DNA of 7,947 nt from PHET01 sp038202795 (GCA_038202795.1 JBBREQ010000097.1:1-7947); one strand, 5' to 3'; counted from the stretch's first letter, positions 1 through 5,448 are shown. Made by a program: numbers and translations. The notes: generated by a model from the sequence alone, not told the origin.

Positions 1-1
1 G

Positions 2-349
2 GTGGGCTACAAGTGCCCCGAGGACGCCCGCGCCGCCAAAGGGCAGTATCAGCTCGTGAAGCCGCGACAGCTCGCACTCGCGCTGGGCGCCGGCGCGCTC
101 GTGGGCGTGGGCGGGGCGTTTCTCGTGGCGGCGATCGGCTGGGGTGGGTTCTTCGTGGGCATCATCTGGGGTTCCCTGACTTCCGCGGCGGTTCGCCGTG
201 CTTCGGGCGGCCACCGTGGCGGAACTGTCGGAGCGGTCGCGGCCGGGAGCATCGCGCTCGGCACGCTGGCGGCGGGGCTCTCGTGGGTCACCGGCATCAT
301 CGCGCTGGTGGTCGCGCTCATCCAGCTCGCGGTCATCGAGTTCCGGTAG
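2..349 (+). CDS. C-terminal part of a four-helix membrane protein with a zinc-finger-like remnant (5' end outside window)
   Basis: The reading frame is open to the left edge and ends at TAG 347-349, so only about 115 C-terminal residues are visible; the GTG at position 2 is probably an internal valine. The visible part starts VGYKCPEDAR. This resembles the end of the cysteine-rich B-box-like zinc finger (typically ...TPVGYKCPECAR) that precedes membrane domains in many actinobacterial proteins. Four hydrophobic segments follow, at roughly visible residues 23-45, 47-63, 74-93 and 95-114, with a basic loop (RRASGGHRGG) between the second and third. No catalytic motif is visible; in particular there is no rhomboid GxSG serine motif. 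In place of the usual second cysteine of CPEC there is an aspartate, so one zinc ligand may be lost. A good intrinsic terminator lies just downstream. The function is unknown. That it is a real gene is likely from the coherent hydrophobic pattern; the zinc-finger relationship is inferred from memory of the motif. Confidence 0.7.
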   Translation: MGYKCPEDARAAKGQYQLVKPRQLALALGAGALVGVGGAFLVAAIGWGGFFVGIIWGSLTSAAVRRASGGHRGGTVGAVAAGSIALGTLAAGLSWVTGIIALVVALIQLAVIEFR

Positions 350-376
350 GCGCTGCACGCCTCACATCACCTCATC

Positions 377-411
377 AACGCCCGTCTCGGCTTGGCCGCG
401 GCGGGCGTTTT
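377..411 (+). terminator. Intrinsic terminator after the first gene
   Basis: AACGCCCG (377-384) pairs perfectly with CGGGCGTT (402-409). Inside it, CGGC (388-391) pairs with GCCG (395-398) around a TTG loop, separated from the outer stem by a small internal loop that can itself partly pair. The 3' arm runs into TTTT (408-411). It lies 28 bases after the stop codon of the membrane protein gene and directly before the promoter-like repeats at 416. A GC stem plus a T run is the classic Rho-independent form. Confidence 0.75.
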
Positions 412-415
412 GGCG

Positions 416-450
416 CTGGTAAGAAACTGGTAAGGACCCTGCGGTAGTCT
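416..450 (+). promoter_or_regulatory. Candidate activator-dependent promoter with an 11-bp direct repeat
   Basis: CTGGTAAG occurs twice, at 416-423 and 427-434, exactly 11 bases apart. A weaker third copy (CTGCGGTAG, 439-447) follows. Ten bases after the second copy is TAGTCT (445-450), a plausible -10 element, while the -35 position has no TTGACA-like sequence. Two half-sites one helical turn apart, replacing the -35 box, is the layout bound by OmpR/PhoB-type winged-helix regulators. Transcription would start near 457 and run toward the secreted hydrolase gene, giving a leader of about 170 bases. The repeat is seen directly; its role, and any link to the response regulator in this window, is inference. 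Confidence 0.45.
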
Positions 451-492
451 CGGCTCCTGTCCCCGTGCTGCCGGAGCGCGGTCCTGCGGAGA

Positions 493-574
493 CTCTCGAC
501 TTCCCGGCCCCTGAATGGGGTGCCACGCGCCAGATGGAAGTGAGAGGCCGCGGGCGAGGAAGGAAGCGTGGCAC
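493..574 (+). other. Foldable 5' leader of the secreted hydrolase gene (possible cis-regulatory RNA)
   Basis: This lies in the 279-base non-coding stretch 350-628, within the predicted leader. Stem A: CTCTCgACTTCC (493-504) pairs with GGAAGTGAGAG (536-546), 11 pairs with one bulged G. Inside it, CCCC (508-511) can pair with GGGG (517-520) around TGAAT. Stem B: GTGCCACGC (520-528) pairs perfectly with GCGTGGCAC (566-574). Stem B has one arm inside the stem A loop and one outside, so the two together would form a pseudoknot, or else act as alternatives. I compared it from memory with the c-di-AMP (ydaO), TPP, cobalamin, SAM and c-di-GMP riboswitches and could not match a conserved core. Chance pairing in GC-rich DNA remains possible. 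Confidence 0.35.
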
Positions 575-615
575 TACCGATACGAACACGATGCGCGCGC
601 CAGAAGCGTGCGCAT

Positions 616-623
616 GGAGGTGA
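616..623 (+). promoter_or_regulatory. Strong ribosome binding site that sets the hydrolase start
   Basis: GGAGGTGA is an exact match to the anti-Shine-Dalgarno and sits five bases before ATG 629. The frame stays open upstream as far as about 515, but the upstream ATGs lack a comparable site and would bury the signal peptide. The start at 629 is therefore preferred. Confidence 0.8.
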
Positions 624-628
624 ACGTC

Positions 629-1273
629 ATGAGACTGAGGAGTCTACTGATTGTGACAGCCGTGGCCACAGCACTTGTGCCGGCGGCCGCAGGCGCGGCG
701 CCGGTCAAGCGCCTGAGCGCGGATGGTTCGGTTCCTGCCAAATGGGACCTCGCCAAGCCGGTGGCCCAAGACCACCCGGATGTGGTTCCGCCATCAGCGG
801 GTGGGGACGGCGACGGATCGAACAGCATCTCTCTCGCGGGCTTCGACGACGGGGACATCATCGTTACGCAGGGCACCCTGACGGGGCATGCGGGCGAGTG
901 GGATGACGACTACTACGCAGGCTCCACCTACAACAACTGTGTCTGGTCCGCCAACACAACGCCCGTCAACGGCGTGCAGCGGGAGGAACCGCGCAAGTAC
1001 CGGGCGTACGACGAGGCGTATGGCCTGTGGGTGCCTTCCGTGAGTGCGACGAAACGAGTCAGCGCACGGAACTACTGTCGAGCGCAGAAGGGCGAGCCGT
1101 ACAACATCTCATCGCTCAAGTCGGACCAGTCTCGCTGGTACTGCTCCAAGCTGTGCTGGTCGTCGTACAAGTACACCTCAGCTGTCGACCTGGACGGCAA
1201 CGGAGGCACCTACGTGTGGCCAATCGATCTGGTCAATGACGGCCAGACGTCGATGTTCGCTCACTCGGACTAG
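629..1273 (+). CDS. Secreted YiiX/YycO-like (NlpC/P60-superfamily) cysteine hydrolase
   Basis: This is a 214-residue protein. It begins with a Sec signal peptide (MRLRSLL, then a hydrophobic run to about residue 18, with likely cleavage near AGA-AP, residues 22-25). After a low-complexity Pro/Gly/Asp linker comes the catalytic domain. GDIIV (75-79) and TGHAGEWD (85-92) resemble the histidine motif GDI-x-GHAGI of the permuted-papain YiiX/YycO group, giving H87. RWYCSKLCWSSYK (169-181) resembles its YCSxLVW cysteine motif, giving C172 as the likely nucleophile; WPIDLVND (197-204) resembles the conserved ending. The mature part has four cysteines (104, 150, 172, 176), so a disulfide is possible. 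The role is probably hydrolysis or amide chemistry on cell-wall or lipid-linked substrates outside the membrane; the substrate is unknown. The gene stands alone between a promoter-like segment and a hairpin terminator. The family assignment is from motifs recalled, not from a search. Confidence 0.78.
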   Translation: MRLRSLLIVTAVATALVPAAAGAAPVKRLSADGSVPAKWDLAKPVAQDHPDVVPPSAGGDGDGSNSISLAGFDDGDIIVTQGTLTGHAGEWDDDYYAGSTYNNCVWSANTTPVNGVQREEPRKYRAYDEAYGLWVPSVSATKRVSARNYCRAQKGEPYNISSLKSDQSRWYCSKLCWSSYKYTSAVDLDGNGGTYVWPIDLVNDGQTSMFAHSD

Positions 1274-1288
1274 CGGAGCGGGAAGGAC

Positions 1289-1320
1289 GGGGGCGGGCGC
1301 TCAGGGGAGCGTCCGCCCTC
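1289..1320 (+). terminator. Strong GC hairpin after the hydrolase gene, just before the lipoprotein start
   Basis: GGGCGGGCGCTC (1291-1302) pairs with GAGCGTCCGCCC (1307-1318) around an AGGG tetraloop. That is 12 pairs with one G-U, extendable by two outer pairs. No T run follows (CACCAACAC), as is common for actinobacterial terminators. It starts 15 bases after the hydrolase stop and ends 24 bases before the next start codon, so it may also act as a leader hairpin of the lipoprotein mRNA. Confidence 0.65.
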
Positions 1321-1344
1321 ACCAACACAGGGGAGGGGTGTGGG

Positions 1345-2457
1345 ATGGGTTCGTATGGGTACATCAGGGTCGCTCTGATGCTCGCGCTCGCGGTCGGTGG
1401 GGCGATGCTCGCAGGTTGTAAGGCGGATACGCGGCTCACCAGTGCGCCTATCGCCGTGGTGCTCAGCGATGACAAACGGGGAACACGGCTGACGGCGGTG
1501 GATCTGAGTGAGATGGACTCAGTGGCCAGCCGAAGGCTGCGCTCAGAGTGCTACTCGATGGATGGAGACCCGAAAAGCCGGGTGATCGTCACAGCACAGA
1601 CGGGGGGTGTGGGCCCTGACGCGGATGACGCCGCAGGAGTATGGAACCTCAGAAGCGACGAGATGCGCTACGTGTCGCTGCCGTACCCCAATCCCAGCAG
1701 TGTCGCTGTGGCCCATGGAATCGGCTACGTCATGCACGGTTTCCAGATTGGTGACTCACTTGTCATGAGCGCCGTCAGCCTTGCCTTGCGTGACCACGTG
1801 ACAACAGGTACCGCCTCGGAATGGGCGCAGGACCCCACGGCGGTGGAGGGAGCCCTCTACCTGCCGGTTTCGGAATCCCCCGCCCTCGCGGGAGACGCCT
1901 ACTCGAAGTCCTCAGGCAGCATCGAGCGCCTGAGTCCCTCGATGGAGGAGTCGCGCCTCGTCGACATCCCCCGTCGTGCGATGCAGTTGGTGGCTGACCC
2001 TGTAGATGCCCGGAATCTCATTCTCGTGGGCTCGGTTGAAGCGTCCGGTTCCGAGTCCAAGAGGACCTGGCACATTTCGCGAATCAACACGACGAGTGGC
2101 CAGATCGTCTCAGACCGGGTTCTGGAACTGGACTATGGCGTGGCATCGCTGTGCACGCTGGGCGCTGATCTGGCGATCGCCGATTCCAACGGCGTCGATC
2201 TGGACGACCCCGGTCGCACGGTCGTGATTCTTGACGGGCGCACGCTGGCCGAGAAGCGCCGCGTCGAGGTCTCGGGAACGCCGGCTGCGGTGGCGCAATG
2301 GCGAGGCCGTCTCCTGGTCTATGACGGTCTCCAAAACGAGCTGCTGCTGTTCGGGCCCACACCGGGTTCGACACCCAGCCGGTTGGCTCTCGCGGGCCAG
2401 GGCATGGGAAACGGAGACATCGTGGTGTTCGATTCGGCGACTCCGGTTGGGGAATAG
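1345..2457 (+). CDS. Predicted lipoprotein, possible beta-propeller, function unknown
   Basis: This is a 370-residue protein starting at ATG 1345, six bases after the purine-rich site GGGGAGGGG (1330-1338). The N-terminus is a type II signal peptide: an arginine at position 8, a hydrophobic stretch (VALMLALAVGGAM) and the lipobox LAGC with the lipidated cysteine at residue 25. The protein should therefore be anchored on the outer face of the membrane. The rest is rich in short beta-strand-like units of the type TVVILDGRTLAEKRRVEV and AVAQWRGRLLVYDGLQNEL, alternating values and labels in the way WD40/YncE/PQQ-like propellers do. No clear repeat signature or catalytic motif was found. mscL follows after 36 bases, so the two are likely cotranscribed. 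A sensory or scaffold role is possible, but nothing in the sequence proves it. I do not recognise a named family. Confidence 0.8.
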   Translation: MGSYGYIRVALMLALAVGGAMLAGCKADTRLTSAPIAVVLSDDKRGTRLTAVDLSEMDSVASRRLRSECYSMDGDPKSRVIVTAQTGGVGPDADDAAGVWNLRSDEMRYVSLPYPNPSSVAVAHGIGYVMHGFQIGDSLVMSAVSLALRDHVTTGTASEWAQDPTAVEGALYLPVSESPALAGDAYSKSSGSIERLSPSMEESRLVDIPRRAMQLVADPVDARNLILVGSVEASGSESKRTWHISRINTTSGQIVSDRVLELDYGVASLCTLGADLAIADSNGVDLDDPGRTVVILDGRTLAEKRRVEVSGTPAAVAQWRGRLLVYDGLQNELLLFGPTPGSTPSRLALAGQGMGNGDIVVFDSATPVGE

Positions 2458-2461
2458 ACCC

Positions 2462-2488
2462 CTCGATCCGTTCGTGAGAATCGAGAGG
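2462..2488 (+). promoter_or_regulatory. Hairpin overlapping the mscL ribosome binding site
   Basis: CTCGAT (2462-2467) pairs with ATCGAG (2480-2485) around a 12-base loop. One more pair is possible across a bulged A. The 3' arm overlaps GAGAGG (2483-2488), the only Shine-Dalgarno-like sequence before ATG 2494. It could lower mscL translation relative to the upstream lipoprotein, but the stem is short. Confidence 0.3.
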
Positions 2489-2493
2489 TCGGA

Positions 2494-2883
2494 ATGCTGC
2501 AGGATTTCAAGGATTTCGCTCTCAAGGGCAACGCGATCGCACTTGCTGTCGGCCTGGTGATGGGCGTTGCATTCAACGCTATAGTCACCTCGATCGTGGA
2601 CAACCTCTTCACCCCGCTGATCGAGCTTCTGCTTGGGGGAATCAGCCTAGCGGACAAATCCCTCACAGTCATGGGAGTGAGCTTCGGATGGGGTGCGGTG
2701 GTCGCTGCGATCATCAACTTCCTCGTCGTCGCGCTCTCGTTGTTCATCCTGGTGCGCCTCTTGAGCAAGTTGGAGAAAGAAGCCGATCCCACGACCAGGG
2801 ACTGCCCGTTTTGCACGACAGAGATCGCGAAGGCGGCGACCCGCTGTCCCTCGTGTACCTCGGAGGTGACTGCGCAGGCATGA
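2494..2883 (+). CDS. mscL: Large-conductance mechanosensitive channel MscL with C-terminal zinc ribbon
   Basis: This 129-residue protein forms a tension-gated pore that releases solutes when cells are hit by hypo-osmotic shock. The N-terminus MLQDFKDFALKGNAIALAVG (1-20) is the amphipathic helix plus the start of pore helix TM1 typical of MscL, and TM1 continues to about residue 45 (GVAFNAIVTSIVDNLFTPLI, 24-43). LLLGG (45-49) is also characteristic. The periplasmic loop is short (about 50-64) and TM2 spans about 65-88. In place of the usual charged C-terminal bundle helix, residues 104-121 form CPFC-x10-CPSC, a treble-clef or rubredoxin-like zinc ribbon with Cys104, 107, 118 and 121. Similar tails occur in some actinobacterial MscL proteins. 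The gene lies 36 bases after the lipoprotein gene and probably belongs to its operon. Family assignment is firm; the role of the zinc ribbon (assembly or gating of the cytosolic end) is unknown. Confidence 0.93.
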   Translation: MLQDFKDFALKGNAIALAVGLVMGVAFNAIVTSIVDNLFTPLIELLLGGISLADKSLTVMGVSFGWGAVVAAIINFLVVALSLFILVRLLSKLEKEADPTTRDCPFCTTEIAKAATRCPSCTSEVTAQA

Positions 2884-2944
2884 TTGGGCTGGTCGGCGGG
2901 GGTGGAGATTCGATGTAATGGGGTGGCCGCGGGACGCTGAGGCG

Positions 2945-2950
2945 TAGACT
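2945..2950 (+). promoter_or_regulatory. Weak -10 candidate for the two-component operon
   Basis: TAGACT lies 47 bases upstream of the chosen response regulator start, in the 113-base gap after mscL. No good -35 hexamer stands 16-18 bases before it (GGTGGC/GTGGCC), so an activator or an alternative sigma factor would be needed. Only the hexamer is visible. Confidence 0.3.
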
Positions 2951-2986
2951 TCGCTCAAGGATGGCGGTCGATTCTGGCCGCCCGAT

Positions 2987-2992
2987 AGGAGG
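2987..2992 (+). promoter_or_regulatory. Ribosome binding site deciding the response regulator start
   Basis: AGGAGG sits four bases before ATG 2997. An in-frame ATG at 2961 would add 12 residues (MAVDSGRPIGGF) that response regulators do not normally have; it lacks a Shine-Dalgarno and lies only about ten bases after the -10 candidate. The start at 2997 is preferred. Confidence 0.8.
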
Positions 2993-2996
2993 CTTC

Positions 2997-3710
2997 ATGG
3001 CTGCAGATACAAGACGAATCCTGCTTGTCGAGGACGAGAAGTCCATTCGTGAGGCTGTATCGGCCTACCTCGAGCGTGAGGGCTACTGGGTCACACCTGC
3101 CGAGGACGGCCAGGTCGCCTTGGAGCAGTTCTCGGCGCACCGATTCGACCTCGTTGTACTCGACCTGATGCTTCCCAAGATCTCGGGTGAGCAGGTCTGC
3201 AAAGTGATCAGAGACGCATCCGATGTCCCGATCATCATGCTTACAGCCAAGGGCGAGACAGAGGACCGTGTCAAAGGCCTGGAGCTGGGCGCGGATGACT
3301 ACCTGGTGAAGCCGTTCTCGCCGCGCGAGCTGGTCGCTCGCGTCAGGGCGCTGCTTCGGCGCGCACACGTGGGTGCAGAGCCGCAGCGCGATCGGTTGGT
3401 GTTCGGGAATCTCGCGATCGATGTCGCAGGGCATAAGGCGTTTCTAGCAGACCAGGAGCTGGATCTGACCGCCAGCGAGTTCAAACTGCTCACCACACTG
3501 TCTCGGTATCCCGGGCGGGTCTACTCCCGGATGGAACTCGTGGAGAAGGTACTCGGCTACGATTACGAGGGCTACGAGCGCACCATCGACTCACACGTGA
3601 AGAACCTGAGGGCGAAGCTCGAGGACGATCCGCGTGAGCCCACGTTCATCTACACGGTCCACGGCGTGGGCTATCGCTTCGAGCCGCCGAAGACGGAAGA
3701 CGATGCCTGA
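2997..3710 (+). CDS. OmpR/PhoB-family response regulator
   Basis: This 237-residue protein is the normal length for the family. The receiver domain covers about residues 6-122. The acidic pair E12/D13 binds Mg2+, D56 in VVLDLMLP is the phosphoacceptor, T83 (IIMLTAKG) is the switch threonine and K105 (YLVKPFS) is the conserved lysine, so the domain should be phosphorylated and active. The C-terminal winged helix-turn-helix DNA-binding domain covers about 133-230. Its hallmarks are LDLTASEFKLL, SRMELVEKV, RTIDSHVKNLRAKLEDDP (recognition helix) and IYTVHGVGYRF. Members of this family bind tandem half-sites about 11 bases apart; a sequence of that layout lies at 416-434 in this window. The kinase gene follows with an 8-base overlap, indicating translational coupling and a cognate pair. 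It cannot be assigned to a named system such as PhoP, MtrA or RegX from sequence alone. Confidence 0.95.
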   Translation: MAADTRRILLVEDEKSIREAVSAYLEREGYWVTPAEDGQVALEQFSAHRFDLVVLDLMLPKISGEQVCKVIRDASDVPIIMLTAKGETEDRVKGLELGADDYLVKPFSPRELVARVRALLRRAHVGAEPQRDRLVFGNLAIDVAGHKAFLADQELDLTASEFKLLTTLSRYPGRVYSRMELVEKVLGYDYEGYERTIDSHVKNLRAKLEDDPREPTFIYTVHGVGYRFEPPKTEDDA

Positions 3711-5121
3711 AGCGACGGCGCTGCAGGCGGTGCACGTCGATGATGTGGACCGCCCCAAGGGGGCGTTCGGTCGTCGCTTGGCGATTGCGTTCGCAACGGT
3801 CGCGGCGCTGACCGTCCTGATCGTAGCGGTACTGATCTCGGCCGTGTGGAACTACCAGTTCGACCAGTACCTGCGGGGCAACATGCAACGCATCGCGGAC
3901 GGGGTCGCACAGGTCGCGGCCGGCGCATTCCCTCAGTACGGCGGCTGGACGATGGAGACGCTCTCTGTCATCCCACGCGTCGGTCAGATGCGTGGCGTCG
4001 CGGTTCAGATACTCGACCAGCAGCAGACCGTCATCTACGACGACACCACCAACTTGCGAAATATCCACGGCGGAGTGCTCGGCGAGGATTTCCTCCTCAA
4101 TCCCGAAGGCCCTGTGGTGAGCGCGCCTATCGCGGTGAACGGCACCAGGGTGGGCACCGTCCGGGTGTGGGCCTATGGTGAAGGCGCGCTGCTGACGGAT
4201 CGCGATGCGCAGTTCCGCTCCGGGTCGTTTACCGCACTGGTCGCAGCGGCGGTGATCGCGATACTCACGGCCTCGCTGGCTGGGTTCTTGTACGCGACTC
4301 GCCTTGTGCGCCCCATCGGAGTCATCACGGAGACCGCTCTTGCCTTGCGCCGTGGCGACCGGGACGCGCGTACAGGCATGGAGGGCAAGGACGAGATTGC
4401 GGTGCTAGCACGAACGCTTGATGAGATGGCCGATGCCATCGAGGCAGACCGTGAGTTGGAACGAAGGCTCACCGCCGATGTCGCCCACGAGCTGCGCACG
4501 CCACTGCAGGCCATCCAGGCGACGGTCGAGGCGATGCAAGACGGCGTGCTCCCCGCCGACGAAGAGCGACTGGGCATCGTGCGCGACGAGACCGTCCGTC
4601 TCGGCCGTCTGGCCGACGGGATTCTCGAACTCACACGCCTCGAGCGCGGCTCGCTCCCGTTCGACATCAAGCGGATCGACCTCGCACAACCCATCCGAAT
4701 TGCTGCTGAATCGCACGCGGCCTTGATGGACGCATGTGAGCTTGTGTTCGACGCACAGATCGAGTCCGGCGCTTGGGTGCTCGGTGATGCAGACCGCCTG
4801 CAGCAGGCCGTAGGCAACCTCCTGAGCAATGCCGCGCGGTATACCCCCTCGGGCGGCAGTGTCGTCTTGCGCCTGTGGAAGAGTCGCGAGTGCGTGAACG
4901 TGGAGGTCACCGACACGGGAATGGGAATCGCCGAGGAGGACATCGCGAGTGTCTTCAGCCGTTTCTGGCGCGCGGATGCTGCGCGTGCGACGGCGACCGG
5001 CGGTTTGGGTATAGGGCTTGCGGTTACCAAAGAGATCATCGAACGCCACAAGGGTTCGATCAGCGTGCAGAGCCGCGCCACCGGTGGCACCATATTCACC
5101 GTGCGGTTGCCGCACGGATAG
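3703..5121 (+). CDS. HAMP-domain sensor histidine kinase, partner of the response regulator
   Basis: This 472-residue protein starts at ATG 3703, inside the last codons of the response regulator. TM1 is at about 26-49, an extracytoplasmic sensor region at 50-175, TM2 at 176-198 and HAMP at about 199-251 (TRLVRPIGVITE... DEIAVLARTLDEMADAI). The dimerisation/phosphoacceptor domain has DVAHELRTPL with H262. The ATP-binding domain has the N box (QQAVGNLLSNAARYTP, N376), the G1 box (VTDTGMGI, D404), the F box (VFSRFWRAD) and the G2 box (GGLGIGLA, 433-440). All catalytic motifs are intact. The sensor region (about 125 residues) carries VAVQILDQQQTVIYDD and APIAVNGTRVGTVRVW, strand patterns reminiscent of the PAS-like/dCACHE fold common in such sensors; the ligand is unknown. 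The N-terminal 25 residues are cytosolic. The frame is open further upstream (to 3634), but that part overlaps the regulator gene and reads as shadow sequence. Confidence 0.95.
   Translation: MPEATALQAVHVDDVDRPKGAFGRRLAIAFATVAALTVLIVAVLISAVWNYQFDQYLRGNMQRIADGVAQVAAGAFPQYGGWTMETLSVIPRVGQMRGVAVQILDQQQTVIYDDTTNLRNIHGGVLGEDFLLNPEGPVVSAPIAVNGTRVGTVRVWAYGEGALLTDRDAQFRSGSFTALVAAAVIAILTASLAGFLYATRLVRPIGVITETALALRRGDRDARTGMEGKDEIAVLARTLDEMADAIEADRELERRLTADVAHELRTPLQAIQATVEAMQDGVLPADEERLGIVRDETVRLGRLADGILELTRLERGSLPFDIKRIDLAQPIRIAAESHAALMDACELVFDAQIESGAWVLGDADRLQQAVGNLLSNAARYTPSGGSVVLRLWKSRECVNVEVTDTGMGIAEEDIASVFSRFWRADAARATATGGLGIGLAVTKEIIERHKGSISVQSRATGGTIFTVRLPHG
5099..5117 (+). terminator. Perfect short palindrome at the 3' end of the kinase gene
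   Basis: CCGTGCGG (5099-5106) pairs perfectly with CCGCACGG (5110-5117) around a TTG loop, inside the last codons of the kinase gene and one base before its stop. No T run follows, so it may be a weak terminator or an mRNA-stabilising hairpin separating the kinase from the small downstream gene. It could also simply reflect codons for VRLPHG. Confidence 0.35.
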
Positions 5122-5177
5122 CCCAGCTGATTGGACGCTCGGCCGTTCTGCGGACTGGAGAAAGAGGGGCGACGCGC

Positions 5178-5399
5178 GTGCTCTTGGGAATCACCATTCA
5201 GCCGGTCATGATGCTCGCGACGGGCACGCTGCTGTTCCTTGTCTTGCTGTTTCAGTTCCTCCAGGGCAAGCGGATCATCAAGTTCAAAGGTGCACGCCAT
5301 CGTAAGGTGCATACCATCGTCGCTTGGGTCCTCCTCGTCATCGCGTTGTTGCACGGGTTCATCGGCTACGCGTATTGGCTCACGGTGCGAATCGGCTGA
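5178..5399 (+). CDS. Small two-helix membrane protein, function unknown
   Basis: A 73-residue protein is read from GTG 5178, preceded by AGAGGGG (5163-5169) at eight bases. The frame is open much further upstream, but that part lies inside the kinase gene in another frame. Two membrane helices are clear: about residues 8-29 (QPVMMLATGTLLFLVLLFQF) and 46-69 (IVAWVLLVIALLHGFIGYAY). They are joined by a very basic cytosolic-type loop, QGKRIIKFKGARHRKVH. Histidines sit at the loop/second-helix boundary (ARHRKVH) and inside the second helix (LLHG), a spacing reminiscent of haem-binding b-type cytochrome helices, but two helices are few for that. It follows the kinase by 56 bases and precedes the purC promoter, so it is most likely the last gene of the two-component operon. 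I do not recognise the family. Confidence 0.65.
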   Translation: MLLGITIQPVMMLATGTLLFLVLLFQFLQGKRIIKFKGARHRKVHTIVAWVLLVIALLHGFIGYAYWLTVRIG

Positions 5400-5419
5400 C
5401 ATTCGGTGCCTGAGCGCCC

Positions 5420-5448
5420 TTACCCCGGGCGTGTGCTTCCCCTACAAT
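5420..5448 (+). promoter_or_regulatory. Predicted promoter of the purine operon
   Basis: TACAAT (5443-5448) is a good -10 match. TTACCC (5420-5425) stands exactly 17 bases upstream as a weak -35. Transcription would start near 5455, giving a leader of about 80 bases before purC. It is the best sigma-70-type promoter in the window and marks the purC cluster as its own transcription unit. Confidence 0.6.

Noticed and set aside
13..447. Second forward frame over the first membrane protein gene
   Set aside because: Arg/Gly-rich shadow of the hydrophobic frame, and it runs through the terminator.
515..546. TPP riboswitch suggested by GGGGTGCC followed by TGAGAG
   Set aside because: The second conserved half (CTGAT, GGxTAATxCC, CGxAGGGA) is missing, and a thiamine target is not expected here.
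457..628. c-di-AMP (ydaO) riboswitch suggested by AATGGGGTG before an NlpC/P60-like gene
   Set aside because: The GGGGTGAATC, CCGxCxGCTAACC and related conserved blocks are absent; only GGGGTG is shared.
2319..2816. Reverse-strand open frame opposite the end of the lipoprotein gene and mscL
   Set aside because: It overlaps a clearly recognised MscL and has a low-complexity composition; a shadow frame.
2963..2982. GGCGG/CCGCC inverted repeat in the response regulator leader
   Set aside because: Five pairs around a ten-base loop is expected by chance in GC-rich DNA.
2961..2996. Earlier ATG start for the response regulator adding 12 residues
   Set aside because: It has no ribosome binding site and lies about ten bases from the -10 candidate; ATG 2997 has AGGAGG and gives the normal receiver N-terminus.
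4173..5402. Long reverse-strand open frame (409 codons) opposite the histidine kinase gene
   Set aside because: It mirrors an intact, fully motif-bearing kinase gene; its translation is Ser/Arg/Ala-rich with no domain, as expected for the antisense of GC-rich coding DNA.
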